Source: a virus. Taken from it: a DNA stretch of 56,700 bases. Shown piece by piece: positions 14,091-21,045 of the stretch (position 1 is the stretch's first letter; the number at the start of each line of letters is the position of its first letter). The stretch spans positions 1 through 56,700 of IMG/VR virus record IMGVR_UViG_3300037153_000087; one strand, 5' to 3'. The notes under the pieces are model-generated. The model did not search any database, was not told the origin of the DNA, and saw nothing but the letters and a program-made list of their open reading frames with translations. The position numbers were made by a program, and so were the translations under genes.

Positions 14091-14983
14091 GGCGTGTTGA
14101 CACCGCCCTTCTTGATCTCACGTCGGATGGCCGCCTCCAGCGACCCCCGGTTGACGTCCGGACGCTCGGTCACGATCGTGTTGAAAACCAAGTCCTTGGG
14201 AGCACCCTGGGCGAGCAGCTCGCGAACACGCTCGGCCATGCTCGGCGAGCTGCTCGAGCCGTTCGAGCCCGTGTTCGGGCCGGTGAGAACGCTGGTGTTC
14301 GGCTGCTCGACGAGCTGCTCGGTGTGCTCGTTCGAGCTGCTCGCGAGCTGCTCGGCACCCCACACGTCGCGCCTGCTCGCCTCGATCGCGAGCTTGAGGG
14401 CAACCGCCTGGTCGTCGGCCATGGCCACCTTGCGCAGGACCTCCGCGACAGCGAGCTGAGCGTGGGCCTTGCTGACCACCGCATTGACCCAAGCCTCGTG
14501 CTCAGGGTCGAGGTCCCGGTCGACGAACTTCATGATCGCGAGCCACAGGACCTTGGCGAACAGGCTGACAGCGGCACCGACGACGGCCAACGGGATGTTG
14601 TCAAGCACCACCCCATGCCAGCCGATGAAGAACATCGTGACGACGAGCAGAGCCCAGCCGAGGTTGCGCGGGAACCCGCGCTTCTTGGGGTCGAAGCGTG
14701 CCTTCCACTCCAGGATGAGGCAGATCGCCCAACTGATGTCGAACAGGAGAGCAGCCAGGAACCCGACGCCTCCGCCGAGAAGTTGGCCGATACTGACGGT
14801 CGACCAGGTGATCGCGATGAGCGTGAGGATGCCGACCAGACCGAACGCAAGACGCGTGGCCAGCTCGTCCCAGTTGCGCGGGATGATGGGGATCTTCTCG
14901 GTCTCCGTGACCATGACGGTCTCGGTACGGTCACCGATCGTAACTTCCTTGGGTACCTGCACGGTACGGACGTTGAACTTCAT
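14087..14983 (-). CDS. Spd/DUF2637-like membrane protein
   Basis: 298 residues. Cytoplasmic start, four membrane spans between about 40 and 160 (VGILTLIAITW, FLAALLFDISWAICLIL, ALLVVTMFFIG, VGAAVSLFAKVLWLAI), then a soluble tail with a Ser/Gly linker and a final helical domain (SMAERVRELLAQGAPKDLVF). Its layout matches Streptomyces plasmid Spd (spread) proteins and DUF2637, which accompany TraB translocases. It overlaps the FtsK-like start by four bases and shares its promoter. Confidence 0.65.
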   Translation of the reverse strand: MKFNVRTVQVPKEVTIGDRTETVMVTETEKIPIIPRNWDELATRLAFGLVGILTLIAITWSTVSIGQLLGGGVGFLAALLFDISWAICLILEWKARFDPKKRGFPRNLGWALLVVTMFFIGWHGVVLDNIPLAVVGAAVSLFAKVLWLAIMKFVDRDLDPEHEAWVNAVVSKAHAQLAVAEVLRKVAMADDQAVALKLAIEASRRDVWGAEQLASSSNEHTEQLVEQPNTSVLTGPNTGSNGSSSSPSMAERVRELLAQGAPKDLVFNTIVTERPDVNRGSLEAAIRREIKKGGVNTP

Positions 14984-15037
14984 GAGGACCTCGCCTGTCG
15001 CTTGGCCAGCAACTCCGTTGCTGGGAGGGAAGAACCT

Positions 15038-15067
15038 ATCTTATCATGGGATCTGTCCGCGTGTCAA
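15038..15067 (-). promoter_or_regulatory. promoter of the Spd-ftsK unit
   Basis: TTGACA-N18-TAAGAT reading leftward with TGA before the -10 box. It faces a divergent promoter 56 bases away. Confidence 0.8.
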
Positions 15068-15123
15068 GTATTAACTACGGACCGTTACGGTGTGACGGGA
15101 GTGACTACGCGTCGTAGCAGGAC

Positions 15124-15153
15124 TTGCCAGGGTGTCACGCCTCATGATAAGAT
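15124..15153 (+). promoter_or_regulatory. divergent promoter of the 15-18 kb operon
   Basis: TTGCCA-N18-TAAGAT. TTGCCAGGGTGTCA carries the common dyad over the -35 box. Confidence 0.75.
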
Positions 15154-15184
15154 CGTAGCACAACGACAGAAAGGGGCTCCTACG

Positions 15185-15544
15185 ATGGGACGTCCTCAGA
15201 CCAAGGCCCGACTGCTCGCGTTCTTCGACAAGCGGATCGGCCAGGTCGTCACCCTCGACGAACTCCAGCGCGAGTTCCCCGACCTGACCTCGGACCAGCT
15301 CCGGGTGGGCGTCGGCAACCTGCGCAACTCCCCCTCGAACGAGTCGGGTGGATTCGACATGAAGACCTCTCTTCAGGTCGTCGCCCGTGGGAACGCCTGG
15401 ACCTGGCGACCCGTTCAGGCCCTCACCGCCACCTCCCCCCAGGAAAGCCAGAAGCGTTGCTTCGAGGAGGTCGGCCAGACCCGCGACGGGTCGATGATCA
15501 TCCAGGCCGACGACGGCACGCTGTGGAAGGCGGTTGAGCTGTGA
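15185..15544 (+). CDS. winged-helix-like regulator candidate
   Basis: 119 residues. The N-terminal half (TKARLLAFFDKRIGQVVTLDELQREFPDLTSDQLRVGVGNLRN, written here in part as LDELQREFPDLTSDQ) looks like a winged helix; the C-terminal part (MIIQADDGTLWKAVEL) is beta-rich. It is the first gene of its operon and divergent from the Spd-ftsK pair, the usual place of a transfer-gene repressor. ATG 15185 follows AAAGGGG. Confidence 0.6.
   Translation: MGRPQTKARLLAFFDKRIGQVVTLDELQREFPDLTSDQLRVGVGNLRNSPSNESGGFDMKTSLQVVARGNAWTWRPVQALTATSPQESQKRCFEEVGQTRDGSMIIQADDGTLWKAVEL
15426..15447 (+). repeat. dispersed repeat copy
   Basis: CGCCACCTCCCCCC followed by AGGAAAG, inside the regulator gene. Confidence 0.65.
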
Positions 15545-15879
15545 GACTGCGGACCCTGTCCGCGACGCTGGTGGCTGGCGCGTTTGCGCTGGCCGCCTGC
15601 GGCGGACCCTCGACCGGGACCGTGACCGACAAGCGCTACTCGCCCGGTTACGTGATCTACCACCCCGGACACTTCACGACGGTCTGCGCGTCGTTCAACG
15701 CCAAGGGCATGTGCACCTCGCGCTACCAGGTGTGGACGGCTGGCTGGACCCAATGGGTTCCCGACTCCTGGAAGCTCCAACTTCGCAATGGCGAGGATGA
15801 GGGCTGGACGTCGGTACCCGAATCGAACTGGCAGGCTTGCACGGTCGGCCAGACTTACGACGGAGGTCGATGTGGCTAG
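15541..15879 (+). CDS. lipoprotein, 112 residues
   Basis: GTG start overlapping the previous stop. Lipoprotein signal RLRTLSATLVAGAFALAAC with lipobox LAAC at about 17-20, then a Cys- and Trp-containing mature domain. It is the second predicted lipoprotein in the window. Surface exclusion is a possible role; no family recognised. Confidence 0.75.
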   Translation: MRLRTLSATLVAGAFALAACGGPSTGTVTDKRYSPGYVIYHPGHFTTVCASFNAKGMCTSRYQVWTAGWTQWVPDSWKLQLRNGEDEGWTSVPESNWQACTVGQTYDGGRCG

Positions 15880-16243
15880 GAGTCGGCGCGAGGTCGAGCA
15901 GCAGATTCGCGACCTCCAGAAATACCTCGAAGGTCTGCCCCCGCGACCCGACGAGCCGTGCAAGGGTTGGCGCGACGACAACCCGCTGAGCCCGATGTGT
16001 GTGCGGTTCAAGCTCCGACCCGGCAAGGATCGGTCGGTGTACCAGTACGTGGCGATGCGCGTCCGAGAACTCTGGTGGGTCACGGGCGACACCGCTCCGA
16101 GTGAGATCAACTGGGAGCAGCTCTGGGACTGGATCGAGCGTTGCGGGGGCCTGGTCGACGGTCCGATGGAATACTCGACCAACTGGACCTCCGTCACCTA
16201 CTCGACGACCGAGCCTCCCCCCGACGTAACCGTCTACAAGTAA
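15872..16243 (+). CDS. hypothetical protein, 123 residues
   Basis: The GTG at 15872 lies six bases after GGAGG and overlaps the lipoprotein end. Begins ARSRREVEQQIRDLQKYLEG (helical), followed by a Trp-rich segment (VRELWWVTGDTAP, NWEQLWDWIERCGG). No family recognised. Probably coupled to the lipoprotein. Confidence 0.6.
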   Translation: MARSRREVEQQIRDLQKYLEGLPPRPDEPCKGWRDDNPLSPMCVRFKLRPGKDRSVYQYVAMRVRELWWVTGDTAPSEINWEQLWDWIERCGGLVDGPMEYSTNWTSVTYSTTEPPPDVTVYK

Positions 16244-16256
16244 CCGAGGAGTCATC

Positions 16257-16487
16257 GTGACCTTCCGTTCCTCCCGCAAGGCCGACACCGGTCTGTTCCT
16301 GTCTGTAATCCTGCTGGCGGGTGCCTGGGCGTTGTCCGCCTGGGTGCTGATGCTGGTCATCGGCAACTTCCACCACGCTGGGTTCCCCTTCCCCGCGATC
16401 GGGTTCTGGCAGACCTTCTGGGCCATGACCCCCCTGTACATCGGCAGTACGATCGTCGGAGTCGTCAAGGGCTTGTCCGGACGGTAG
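16257..16487 (+). CDS. two-span membrane protein
   Basis: 76 residues, GTG start after CGAGGAG. Hydrophobic segments at about 12-35 (LFLSVILLAGAWALSAWVLML) and 48-70 (FWQTFWAMTPLYIGSTIVGVV). No family recognised; operon neighbours include a lipoprotein, so an envelope role is likely. Confidence 0.65.
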   Translation: MTFRSSRKADTGLFLSVILLAGAWALSAWVLMLVIGNFHHAGFPFPAIGFWQTFWAMTPLYIGSTIVGVVKGLSGR

Positions 16488-16496
16488 CACCAGCTT

Positions 16497-16530
16497 GGCG
16501 GATCCTCCCGATCGGGGGCGAGGGTCCGCC
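16497..16530 (+). terminator. hairpin between operon segments
   Basis: GGCGGATCCTC pairs with GAGGGTCCGCC (one mismatch). Confidence 0.5.
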
Positions 16531-16558
16531 TTACTGGCGAGATCGAAAGGAGTTCGAC

Positions 16559-16693
16559 ATGGCGCACAAGACCTGCCGGAGCCGAGGCTGCAAGTGCGTG
16601 TGGTACTATGCCGGATGGACCGGTGCGCGCAAGACCTGGAAGTGCGCGCGTTGCCCGCGTCACACGTTCAAGGCACCCCGAGGAGTCAAGTGA
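16559..16693 (+). CDS. 44-residue Cys-rich protein
   Basis: MAHKTCRSRGCKCVWYYAG, then KCARCPRH: five Cys and one His, a probable zinc finger with basic tail. Starts after AAAGGAG; its stop overlaps the GTG of the Cas4-like gene, so the two may act together. Confidence 0.65.
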   Translation: MAHKTCRSRGCKCVWYYAGWTGARKTWKCARCPRHTFKAPRGVK

Positions 16694-17640
16694 CTGAGCA
16701 CATCATCAGCCCGTCCGAACTCGACGTCATGCGGCAATGCCCGTTGAGGCATCAACTGCTATACGGCGAGCGCTGGACCAAACCGGTCAAGGACGAGTCG
16801 CACCCGCTCGCGTTCGGCACTCTCTGGCACAGCGTGCTGGAGGCCCATTACCGCTCGATCAAGCTGGAGCAGGACAAGGCCCAGCGCGACATGGGCGGAT
16901 GGAAGAACTTCGACCGGTCGGTCGCCAGGGTGTTCGCCCAGCGCAACGCGCTGGCCGTGATCAGCGAGGTCGAAGACGCCGAGGTGGCCGAGCTGCTGGC
17001 CTGGATGTACGACGGTCACGTCGAGAAGTGGGGGATCGACCCCGAATGGCAGATCGTCGCCATCGAACACCTGGGCGTCGTAGACCTGCCCGGTCCCCCT
17101 GGCGTGACCACCGAGCTGACGTTCAAGCTCAAGTTCCGCATGGACATGATCATCAAGTGGGACGGTCGGCTGTGGATCGTCGACAACAAGAGCTGCAAGA
17201 ACCTTCCGAATCGGCTGGAGCTTGACCTCGACGACCAGTTCGGGCTGTACCACTGGGCTGGCAACGAGATGGGGCTGAACGTGTTCGGCACCATGCACAA
17301 CGCTGCCCGCAAGACGATGCTCAAGGGCGACGTGACTGGGGAGAATCCCAGCGCGCTGGATAACCGGTTCCGCAGGACTCCGCTTACGCGCGGAAAAGTG
17401 GAGCTGGAGACCATCGCGCTGGAAGCCTGGCAGGAGGCCATGGCACGTTACCAGGGCCTGGAGAACATCGAGGCACTGAAGGCGAACGGGCTGCGCATCG
17501 AAGCACAACGCCACCCCTCCCCCATGACCTGCGGCTGGAAATGCGACTTCACCGAGGCGTGCATCGCTGGCCGCAAGGGGGTCGACTTGCGCGGGTATAT
17601 CCAGCGCAAGGGCTACAAGCAGGACTTCACAAGGCACTAG
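16690..17640 (+). CDS. Cas4/RecB-like PD-(D/E)XK exonuclease
   Basis: 316 residues. ISPSELDVMRQCPLRHQLLY holds the first Cys (17), FRMDMIIKWDG and IVDNKS form the PD-(D/E)XK core near 152-170, and CGWKCDFTEAC near 279-290 supplies the remaining Cys. This is the Cas4 pattern with an iron-sulfur cluster. Such phage enzymes resect DNA ends for recombination with a Sak4-type annealing ATPase, which is encoded 2 kb downstream. GTG start overlaps the previous stop. Confidence 0.85.
   Translation: MTEHIISPSELDVMRQCPLRHQLLYGERWTKPVKDESHPLAFGTLWHSVLEAHYRSIKLEQDKAQRDMGGWKNFDRSVARVFAQRNALAVISEVEDAEVAELLAWMYDGHVEKWGIDPEWQIVAIEHLGVVDLPGPPGVTTELTFKLKFRMDMIIKWDGRLWIVDNKSCKNLPNRLELDLDDQFGLYHWAGNEMGLNVFGTMHNAARKTMLKGDVTGENPSALDNRFRRTPLTRGKVELETIALEAWQEAMARYQGLENIEALKANGLRIEAQRHPSPMTCGWKCDFTEACIAGRKGVDLRGYIQRKGYKQDFTRH
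17507..17529 (+). repeat. dispersed repeat copy
   Basis: CGCCACCCCTCCCCC followed by ATGACC, inside the Cas4-like gene. Confidence 0.55.
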
Positions 17641-17647
17641 GAGAGAC

Positions 17648-17890
17648 ATGCGCATCCTCATGATCTGGCTGCTCGCCTCGCTGTTCATGGCGAAGAGCAG
17701 TTACAGCAACAGTCAGGGCAACTGCGTTGACGTGTGGGTCGACTCGGACGGGATGGTCAACGTGGCCAACACCCGCCAGGAGGGCGACCCCAACAGGCCG
17801 ATCGTCAAGTACACCGAGGACGAGTGGCTGGCGTTCACGCAGGGCTGCCACAACCACGAGTTCGAGTACCGGAACCTGGAGAGGCGATGA
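17648..17890 (+). CDS. DUF397 protein
   Basis: 80 residues. KSSYSNSQGNCVDVWV, then VANTRQEGDPNRPIVKYTEDEW and FTQGCHNHEFE match DUF397, a small family abundant in Streptomyces and relatives, where members pair with HTH regulators (WhiJ/BldB-type loci). The start at 17648 has GGAGAG and adds a hydrophobic leader (MRILMIWLLASLF); ATG 17687 would give the bare DUF397 domain but lacks a ribosome site. Confidence 0.75.
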   Translation: MRILMIWLLASLFMAKSSYSNSQGNCVDVWVDSDGMVNVANTRQEGDPNRPIVKYTEDEWLAFTQGCHNHEFEYRNLERR

Positions 17891-18198
17891 CACCCGAGGA
17901 GATGCAGGCAGGCGAGATCCTGCCACAGGTCGGCGAGGTGGCTGCGCATATCGGCAGACAGTACGAGTGCACAAGCGTCGAGTGGGATCGCGAGGACGAC
18001 GAAATCGTCGTCACCTACCGGAGGAGGTACGCCGACTCGCACGGCGAACCCTTGCCCGACCCTTTCAAGCGGGGGTTCCTGGGCATGAGCACGACGGCAA
18101 TGATCTTTGACGAGGCTGCCACCTGGCGCGACGCGTCCGTGTACGAGTTCCCGAAGCGGGACAACCCGCCTGAGTGGGGGAACCGGGACGGTGGCTGA
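17887..18198 (+). CDS. hypothetical protein, 103 residues
   Basis: ATGA overlap with the DUF397 gene. Acidic; contains VEWDREDDEIVVTYRRRYAD. No family recognised. Probably translationally coupled to its neighbours. Confidence 0.6.
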   Translation: MTPEEMQAGEILPQVGEVAAHIGRQYECTSVEWDREDDEIVVTYRRRYADSHGEPLPDPFKRGFLGMSTTAMIFDEAATWRDASVYEFPKRDNPPEWGNRDGG

Positions 18199-18412
18199 AA
18201 TCAAGTACAAGATCCTGTTCTACAAGGATCGACCCTGGTACACCCGACAGTACGACGTCAAGATGTCGGCGGAGGGCTTCATGGTCCCCGATTCGGTGTG
18301 GCTGGCGAGCTTCTGGACCGTCAAGGGAGCGCGCAAGTTCGTCGAACGACAGGCCAAGAAGCGTGACTTCAAGGTGATCGAAGACGCCGTACTCCAGCAC
18401 AAAGAGCAGTGA
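18191..18412 (+). CDS. hypothetical protein, 73 residues
   Basis: GTG start inside the end of the previous gene. Begins MAEIKYKILFYKDRPWYTRQ, later a helical basic part (KGARKFVERQAKKRDFKVI). No family recognised. Last gene before a terminator. Confidence 0.6.
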   Translation: MAEIKYKILFYKDRPWYTRQYDVKMSAEGFMVPDSVWLASFWTVKGARKFVERQAKKRDFKVIEDAVLQHKEQ

Positions 18413-18415
18413 ACC

Positions 18416-18444
18416 CGACCCCCTGCCGTCAAGGTGGGGGGTCG
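18416..18444 (+). terminator. operon terminator
   Basis: CGACCCCC pairs with GGGGGTCG, followed by ATTCAT. Confidence 0.7.
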
Positions 18445-18452
18445 ATTCATAC

Positions 18453-18482
18453 TTGACAACTGGTCACCCGCTATGATAGGAT
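18453..18482 (+). promoter_or_regulatory. promoter of the 18.5-20.3 kb operon
   Basis: TTGACA-N18-TAGGAT with TGA before the -10 box; TTGACAACTGGTCA carries the dyad. The ATG of the first gene is eight bases from the -10 box. Confidence 0.85.
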
Positions 18483-18489
18483 AGGTGGT

Positions 18490-18633
18490 ATGGACGACAC
18501 TTGCCCGGTGAACCCTTACACGAACGAGCACTACTGGCTGAACGTAGACGCGTTCCTGGTGTGCATGTTCTGCGAGGCCGAGCAGCCGATCCGCAGTGTC
18601 GAAACCGTAGAGGTGAAAGGAGGTATCCTTTGA
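18490..18633 (+). CDS. 47-residue CxxC protein, probably leaderless
   Basis: Begins MDDTCPVNPYTNEHYWLNV and contains CMFC. The ATG coincides with the expected transcription start, so the message is likely leaderless. The end encodes an AAGGAGGT ribosome site for the following TTG-started gene. Confidence 0.6.
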   Translation: MDDTCPVNPYTNEHYWLNVDAFLVCMFCEAEQPIRSVETVEVKGGIL

Positions 18634-18920
18634 ATCAAGAACGGAAGGGCTGGCGCTCGCGGGGTTCGACCCATCGCAAGGTGATCGTCCTCGCGGGTGA
18701 CCACGCCCAGTTCCTGAAGTTCTGTCGGGATCGCAAGATCCGGCACGACACGGCGATCCACGCCAAGTCGCCTGCGGACATCAGAGGTCAGGAGTACGTC
18801 CAGGTCTACAAGACTGGGACGTGGTACCTGATGGACCGCGAGACGCTGGCGGAGATCGTGGACGCGATTCGGGCCGTTGACCAAGTCGGCATAGCCGAAG
18901 AAGAGGACTACGCCCTGTGA
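18630..18920 (+). CDS. hypothetical protein, 96 residues, TTG start
   Basis: The TTG at 18630 lies five bases after AAGGAGGT and overlaps the previous stop. Contains VIVLAGDHAQFLKFCRDRKI and a following DIRGQEYVQVYKTGTWYLM, an alpha/beta pattern. No family recognised, although position in the recombination operon suggests a DNA-linked role. Confidence 0.65.
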   Translation: MNQERKGWRSRGSTHRKVIVLAGDHAQFLKFCRDRKIRHDTAIHAKSPADIRGQEYVQVYKTGTWYLMDRETLAEIVDAIRAVDQVGIAEEEDYAL

Positions 18921-19489
18921 AGATCTACATCAACGAACAGGACCTCGTTCATCGAGGCGAGTGGGAGGTCAGTAGCGAGCCGATCGATGTGACGCCGCTC
19001 CAGGTCGTCAAGCCCGACATGCGCTGGAGCCACGTCGACTCGAAGGGTCACTACCACGCGTTCAGCGACAACAAGGAGGAGCAGCTCCCGACCCTGCGAC
19101 GCGAGAACCTCACCCACGAGCACAGCGAAGACCTGGGTGACGACGAGGTCGAAGTGTGGACCTCGATCGAGGTGGTGTACCACTGCCACCTGTGCGACGA
19201 GAAGATCGAACCCAAGTGGGACGTCAGTACCCCTACCCACCGAATCATGGCACCTGGTAGGCTGTCCTGGCGGGTGGGCGTGCGCGCGATCGGCTCGAAT
19301 TGCGGGCTGCTCAGCCAGCTCAACGGCCAGGAGGTGTCGGTGCGGGTCGAGGACGACGAGCAGACCCTGTTCGGCATCGGCCTGTTCCGGGTCAGTGCTG
19401 GCGAGGGGGGCGACGGTCCTGTCAGGCTGTTCGGCGACGTGTACGGCAGGGGTCCCCTTGGCGTACGGAACAAGAAGGGCAACAGATGA
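18917..19489 (+). CDS. hypothetical protein, 190 residues
   Basis: GTG start overlapping the previous stop. Beta-rich, with a CHLC knuckle near 95 and a C-terminal VGVRAIGSNCGLLSQLNGQEVSV. No family recognised. It lies directly before the Sak4-like ATPase and overlaps it by four bases, so a part in recombination is possible. Confidence 0.6.
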   Translation: MKIYINEQDLVHRGEWEVSSEPIDVTPLQVVKPDMRWSHVDSKGHYHAFSDNKEEQLPTLRRENLTHEHSEDLGDDEVEVWTSIEVVYHCHLCDEKIEPKWDVSTPTHRIMAPGRLSWRVGVRAIGSNCGLLSQLNGQEVSVRVEDDEQTLFGIGLFRVSAGEGGDGPVRLFGDVYGRGPLGVRNKKGNR

Positions 19490-20340
19490 GCCTGGCTGAC
19501 GAGAACGAGGTCGTGCGAGCCGTGTTCTACGGCAGGTACGGTACGGGCAAGACGACGGCAGCCGCTCACGCGGCTCATCTCGGCAAGATGGTCTACATCG
19601 ACGCCGAGAAGCGGCTCAAGGGCGGACCGCTGCGCAGGCTGGGGGTGCCGATCGACAACATCGAGCCCTTCCGCACGATCCAGCACGAGGCCCTGGAGAA
19701 GCTGATCTGGGACATCAAGGGTCGGCTGCACGACGAGCCTGGCAGCGTCGCTGCGATCGGGCTGGATGGTGTCGACGAGACCACCAAGCTGCTGGTCGGC
19801 GAGGTGCTCAACGAGAACACCGAGAAGCTGATGGCCCGAGCCGAGAAGCGTGGCGAGGTCGTCGAGGTCAACCCCTATCAGGTCGATATCGACATGTGGG
19901 GCGAGATGACCGAGCAGTTCAGGCGGTTCCTCAGGCACACGAAGGACCTCGACTGCCACCTGGTGTTCACCAGCCACGAGCGTCGAGTGCAGGACGACGA
20001 CGGCACCGTGAGCTACGGACCCGCTGCCACGCCTGCGGTCCAGGCCGACCTGATGAGCTATGTGGACGTGGTCGGCCACACATACATCGACGCGGGGTAC
20101 TACGTCGCCAGGTTCGCGCCTGGGACCAAGTACGAGGCCAAGGACACGTTCGGCGTTCTGCCTGCGGTCATGGCCAACCCCACCATGGATCGAGTCGTCG
20201 CCTACGTCAGGGAAGAGCTGACGGCGGAGACCGACCCGGTTCAGCAGGAGTACCTCACCCACAGAGCTGAAGTGGCCGCGAAGGCCAAGGACGCAATCGT
20301 GGCGTCCGGAGGTGAACGCAGGCGCAGAACCAGGGCTTGA
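19486..20340 (+). CDS. Sak4-like RecA-fold annealing ATPase
   Basis: 284 residues. Walker A GRYGTGKTT (16-24), Walker B IGLDGVDE (91-98), and a later VFTSHERR resembling the sensor region of RecA-like phage ATPases (Sak4/AAA_24). These proteins promote single-strand annealing together with a phage SSB. Neighbours fit: Cas4-like nuclease upstream, SSB-like protein downstream. ATG 19486 overlaps the previous stop. Confidence 0.8.
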   Translation: MSLADENEVVRAVFYGRYGTGKTTAAAHAAHLGKMVYIDAEKRLKGGPLRRLGVPIDNIEPFRTIQHEALEKLIWDIKGRLHDEPGSVAAIGLDGVDETTKLLVGEVLNENTEKLMARAEKRGEVVEVNPYQVDIDMWGEMTEQFRRFLRHTKDLDCHLVFTSHERRVQDDDGTVSYGPAATPAVQADLMSYVDVVGHTYIDAGYYVARFAPGTKYEAKDTFGVLPAVMANPTMDRVVAYVREELTAETDPVQQEYLTHRAEVAAKAKDAIVASGGERRRRTRA

Positions 20341-20366
20341 CAGCCTGGCAAGTCCTATGATAAGCT
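20337..20366 (+). promoter_or_regulatory. promoter of the SSB-like gene
   Basis: TTGACA-N18-TAAGCT with TGA before the -10 box. TTGACAGCCTGGCAA and most of the spacer are identical to the promoters at 25963 and 30626. Confidence 0.85.
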
Positions 20367-20424
20367 GCTAGAGCATTCCCACTCCGGGGGTGTGGCATCC
20401 GCCGAAAATAACAAGGGAGAAGAG

Positions 20425-20931
20425 ATGCCGAAGCTCAACCCGACCAAGGCCGCTGAAGTCCGCAAGGCGGGTGAGGAGGGCAGCAAGTTCGTCCTCCTGC
20501 CCGTGGGCCTCTACGTCGTCAAGCTCATGGACGTCGAGTCCAAGGAGTCCTCGAAGGGCGACCCGATGTGGGTCTGGACCTTCGAGACCGTCCGGTTCCT
20601 CGACGGCGAGCCCAAGAACGACAAGGGCGAGGTCGTCAACGTCTCCGGCAAGGAGATCCGGTACTACACCGTCATCAAGGACACCACGCTGTGGGACCTG
20701 GACCGCGTGTTCGGTGCCTTCGGTGTGGAGCCGGACACCGACACCGACGAGCTGATGGGCGACGAGATCGTCGTCATGGTCGAGCAGGAGCCGATCACGC
20801 GAGGCAAGTCCAAGGGCAAGATGGGCAACTCCATCTCCGACCTGATGAGCCTGGCGGACGGCGAGGCCAAGGCCAACGACGACGAGTACGAGTCGGTCGA
20901 CGGGGGTTCCACCGAGGAGCCCCCTTTCTAG
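20425..20931 (+). CDS. SSB-like single-strand DNA-binding protein
   Basis: 168 residues. An OB-like beta-rich body (FVLLPVGLYVVKLMDVES, then MWVWTFETVRFLDG) resembles DUF669/Sak4-associated SSBs. The acidic tail ends EEPPF, imitating the DDDIPF tip of bacterial SSB that recruits repair partners. ATG 20425 follows GGGAGAAG. It probably coats single strands for the Sak4-like ATPase, primase-polymerase and polymerase. Confidence 0.75.
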   Translation: MPKLNPTKAAEVRKAGEEGSKFVLLPVGLYVVKLMDVESKESSKGDPMWVWTFETVRFLDGEPKNDKGEVVNVSGKEIRYYTVIKDTTLWDLDRVFGAFGVEPDTDTDELMGDEIVVMVEQEPITRGKSKGKMGNSISDLMSLADGEAKANDDEYESVDGGSTEEPPF

Positions 20932-20985
20932 AAGAACCCGGTCACGGTTACTGGGAGTCCGGTGACTACTGACCCCTAACCCCTG

Positions 20986-21022
20986 CCCCTGCGTCCATCA
21001 CCACCCCCGGACGCAGGGGCAG
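20986..21022 (+). terminator. terminator after the SSB-like gene
   Basis: CTGCCCCTGCGTCC pairs with GGACGCAGGGGCAG, a 14-bp perfect stem. Confidence 0.75.
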
Positions 21023-21045
21023 GTCCGTCTTAAAAGGTAGAGAGG

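Noticed and set aside
4027-15544. Temperate phage with integrase
   Set aside because: Repressor-like genes and operator-like dyads exist, but no tyrosine or serine integrase, excisionase, attP core or ParAB was recognised; lifestyle stays open.
18917-19489. DatZ-type dATP triphosphohydrolase
   Set aside because: Size is suitable but no HD-domain pattern (H...HD...D) is present; no other protein in the window shows it.
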